A DNA stretch of 5,501 nucleotides. It comes from an uncultured Archangium sp. (lineage in GTDB: Bacteria > Myxococcota > Myxococcia > Myxococcales > Myxococcaceae). Made by a program: the position numbers and the translations under genes. Of this stretch, positions 5,217-5,501 are shown piece after piece. Location of the stretch: positions 1-5,501 of the forward strand of contig CAMLFP010000372.1 in the NCBI GenBank assembly GCA_946479335.1, in the 5' to 3' direction. The notes below the pieces were generated by a model. The model made no database searches and had not been told where the DNA came from. It saw nothing but the letters and a program-made list of their open reading frames with translations. Numbering within the stretch: position 1 is the stretch's first letter; each line of letters opens with the position of its first letter.

Positions 5217-5501
5217 ATGGGCCTGCTGACGACACTGTTGATCAAGACGCACAAGTTCACGGACGCCGGAGCGCGTCCGTTCGCCTTGAAGTGCCCGCGC
5301 TGCGGGACGACGTCGAAGGGGGCGATGCTGGCGCGGGCGAGCGCCACGTCGTCTTCGTGGCGTCTGGGGAGCCCCGATGCAGCCCTCGAAACCGCGCGCA
5401 CAGAAGCCGCGCAAGCGGTCGCAGACGAGACGCTCGCGCTCATTCCCCTGGTGCGGTGCCCGAGCTGTCAGCAGCGGCTCCCCGCGGCGCACCTCCGACT
5501 G
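5217..5501 (+). CDS. Zinc-ribbon-like protein, N-terminal part (runs off the window)
   Basis: An open frame of 95 codons from ATG 5217 to the window edge without a stop. The N-terminus has a short hydrophobic start (MGLLTTLLIK) and then CPRCG with Cys26 and Cys29. A 51-residue stretch rich in Ala and Ser follows (30-80), then CPSCQ with Cys81 and Cys84. Two CPxC knuckles of this kind are the signature of a four-cysteine zinc ribbon, used for nucleic-acid or protein binding or simply for fold stability. The spacing between knuckles is much longer than the usual 10-25 residues, so an insertion or two separate half-sites are possible. Minus-strand frames across the same region lack these motifs and are shadows. 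The start is supported by the promoter geometry at 5182-5210. Family and partner are unknown, and the missing C-terminus may hold the main domain. Confidence 0.75.
   Translation, partial: MGLLTTLLIKTHKFTDAGARPFALKCPRCGTTSKGAMLARASATSSSWRLGSPDAALETARTEAAQAVADETLALIPLVRCPSCQQRLPAAHLRL

Noticed and set aside
5105..5492. Two minus-strand frames (112 and 115 codons) opposite the zinc-ribbon gene
   Set aside because: They show no recognisable motif, while the plus strand has two CPxC pairs, a good promoter and a suitable start.
1..5501. Defence island, CRISPR array, mobile element or tRNA
   Set aside because: I saw no regularly spaced repeats, no transposase or integrase motifs, no nuclease or toxin-antitoxin signature, and no cloverleaf with a T-arm consensus on either strand.

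Overview
The window is very GC-rich, with strong G/C preference at third codon positions. Because of this, long open frames appear opposite the real genes on both strands. The base composition, a compact lipoprotein, leaderless-looking starts without Shine-Dalgarno sites, and a tandem pair of proteins of myxobacterial character suggest a chromosomal segment from a myxobacterium or relative (Myxococcota). This assignment rests on style and recall, not on a database match. I see no tRNA, rRNA, CRISPR, insertion sequence, integrase or phage gene.

Layout from left to right. Positions 1-80 hold the 3' end of an unidentified plus-strand gene, followed by a strong 12-bp hairpin (91-120). Positions 186-566 encode a small lipoprotein of unknown function. 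Positions 621-2519 encode a 632-residue enzyme. Its C-terminal ~390 residues are a PLP-dependent Cys/Met-metabolism (trans-sulfuration) fold, and its N-terminal ~240 residues match nothing I recognise. Positions 2574-3215 and 3212-3814 encode two tandem paralogues that overlap by ATGA and share 56% identity without a single gap over 195 residues. On the minus strand, 5108-3816 encodes a CPA2-type cation:proton antiporter that ends one base from the second paralogue. A 108-bp divergent intergenic region then leads to a plus-strand gene starting at 5217, which encodes a zinc-ribbon-like protein cut off by the window end.

Functionally, the two paralogues are very likely co-transcribed and translationally coupled, and they may act as a heteromer. 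The PLP enzyme lies 54 bases upstream on the same strand and could share their transcript, but no biochemical link is evident. The antiporter is an independent ion and pH homeostasis gene. Three starts (621, 5217 and the minus-strand 5108) have a TA-starting hexamer exactly at -12 to -7 of the start codon and no ribosome binding site, which suggests leaderless mRNAs. The case is strongest at 5217, where a TTGA-type -35 box sits 17 bases upstream of the -10.

I found no convincing new multi-gene system such as a defence island. The most interesting items are the undescribed N-terminal half of the PLP enzyme, the tandem paralogue pair with its locally near-identical DNA block, and the shared leaderless promoter geometry.
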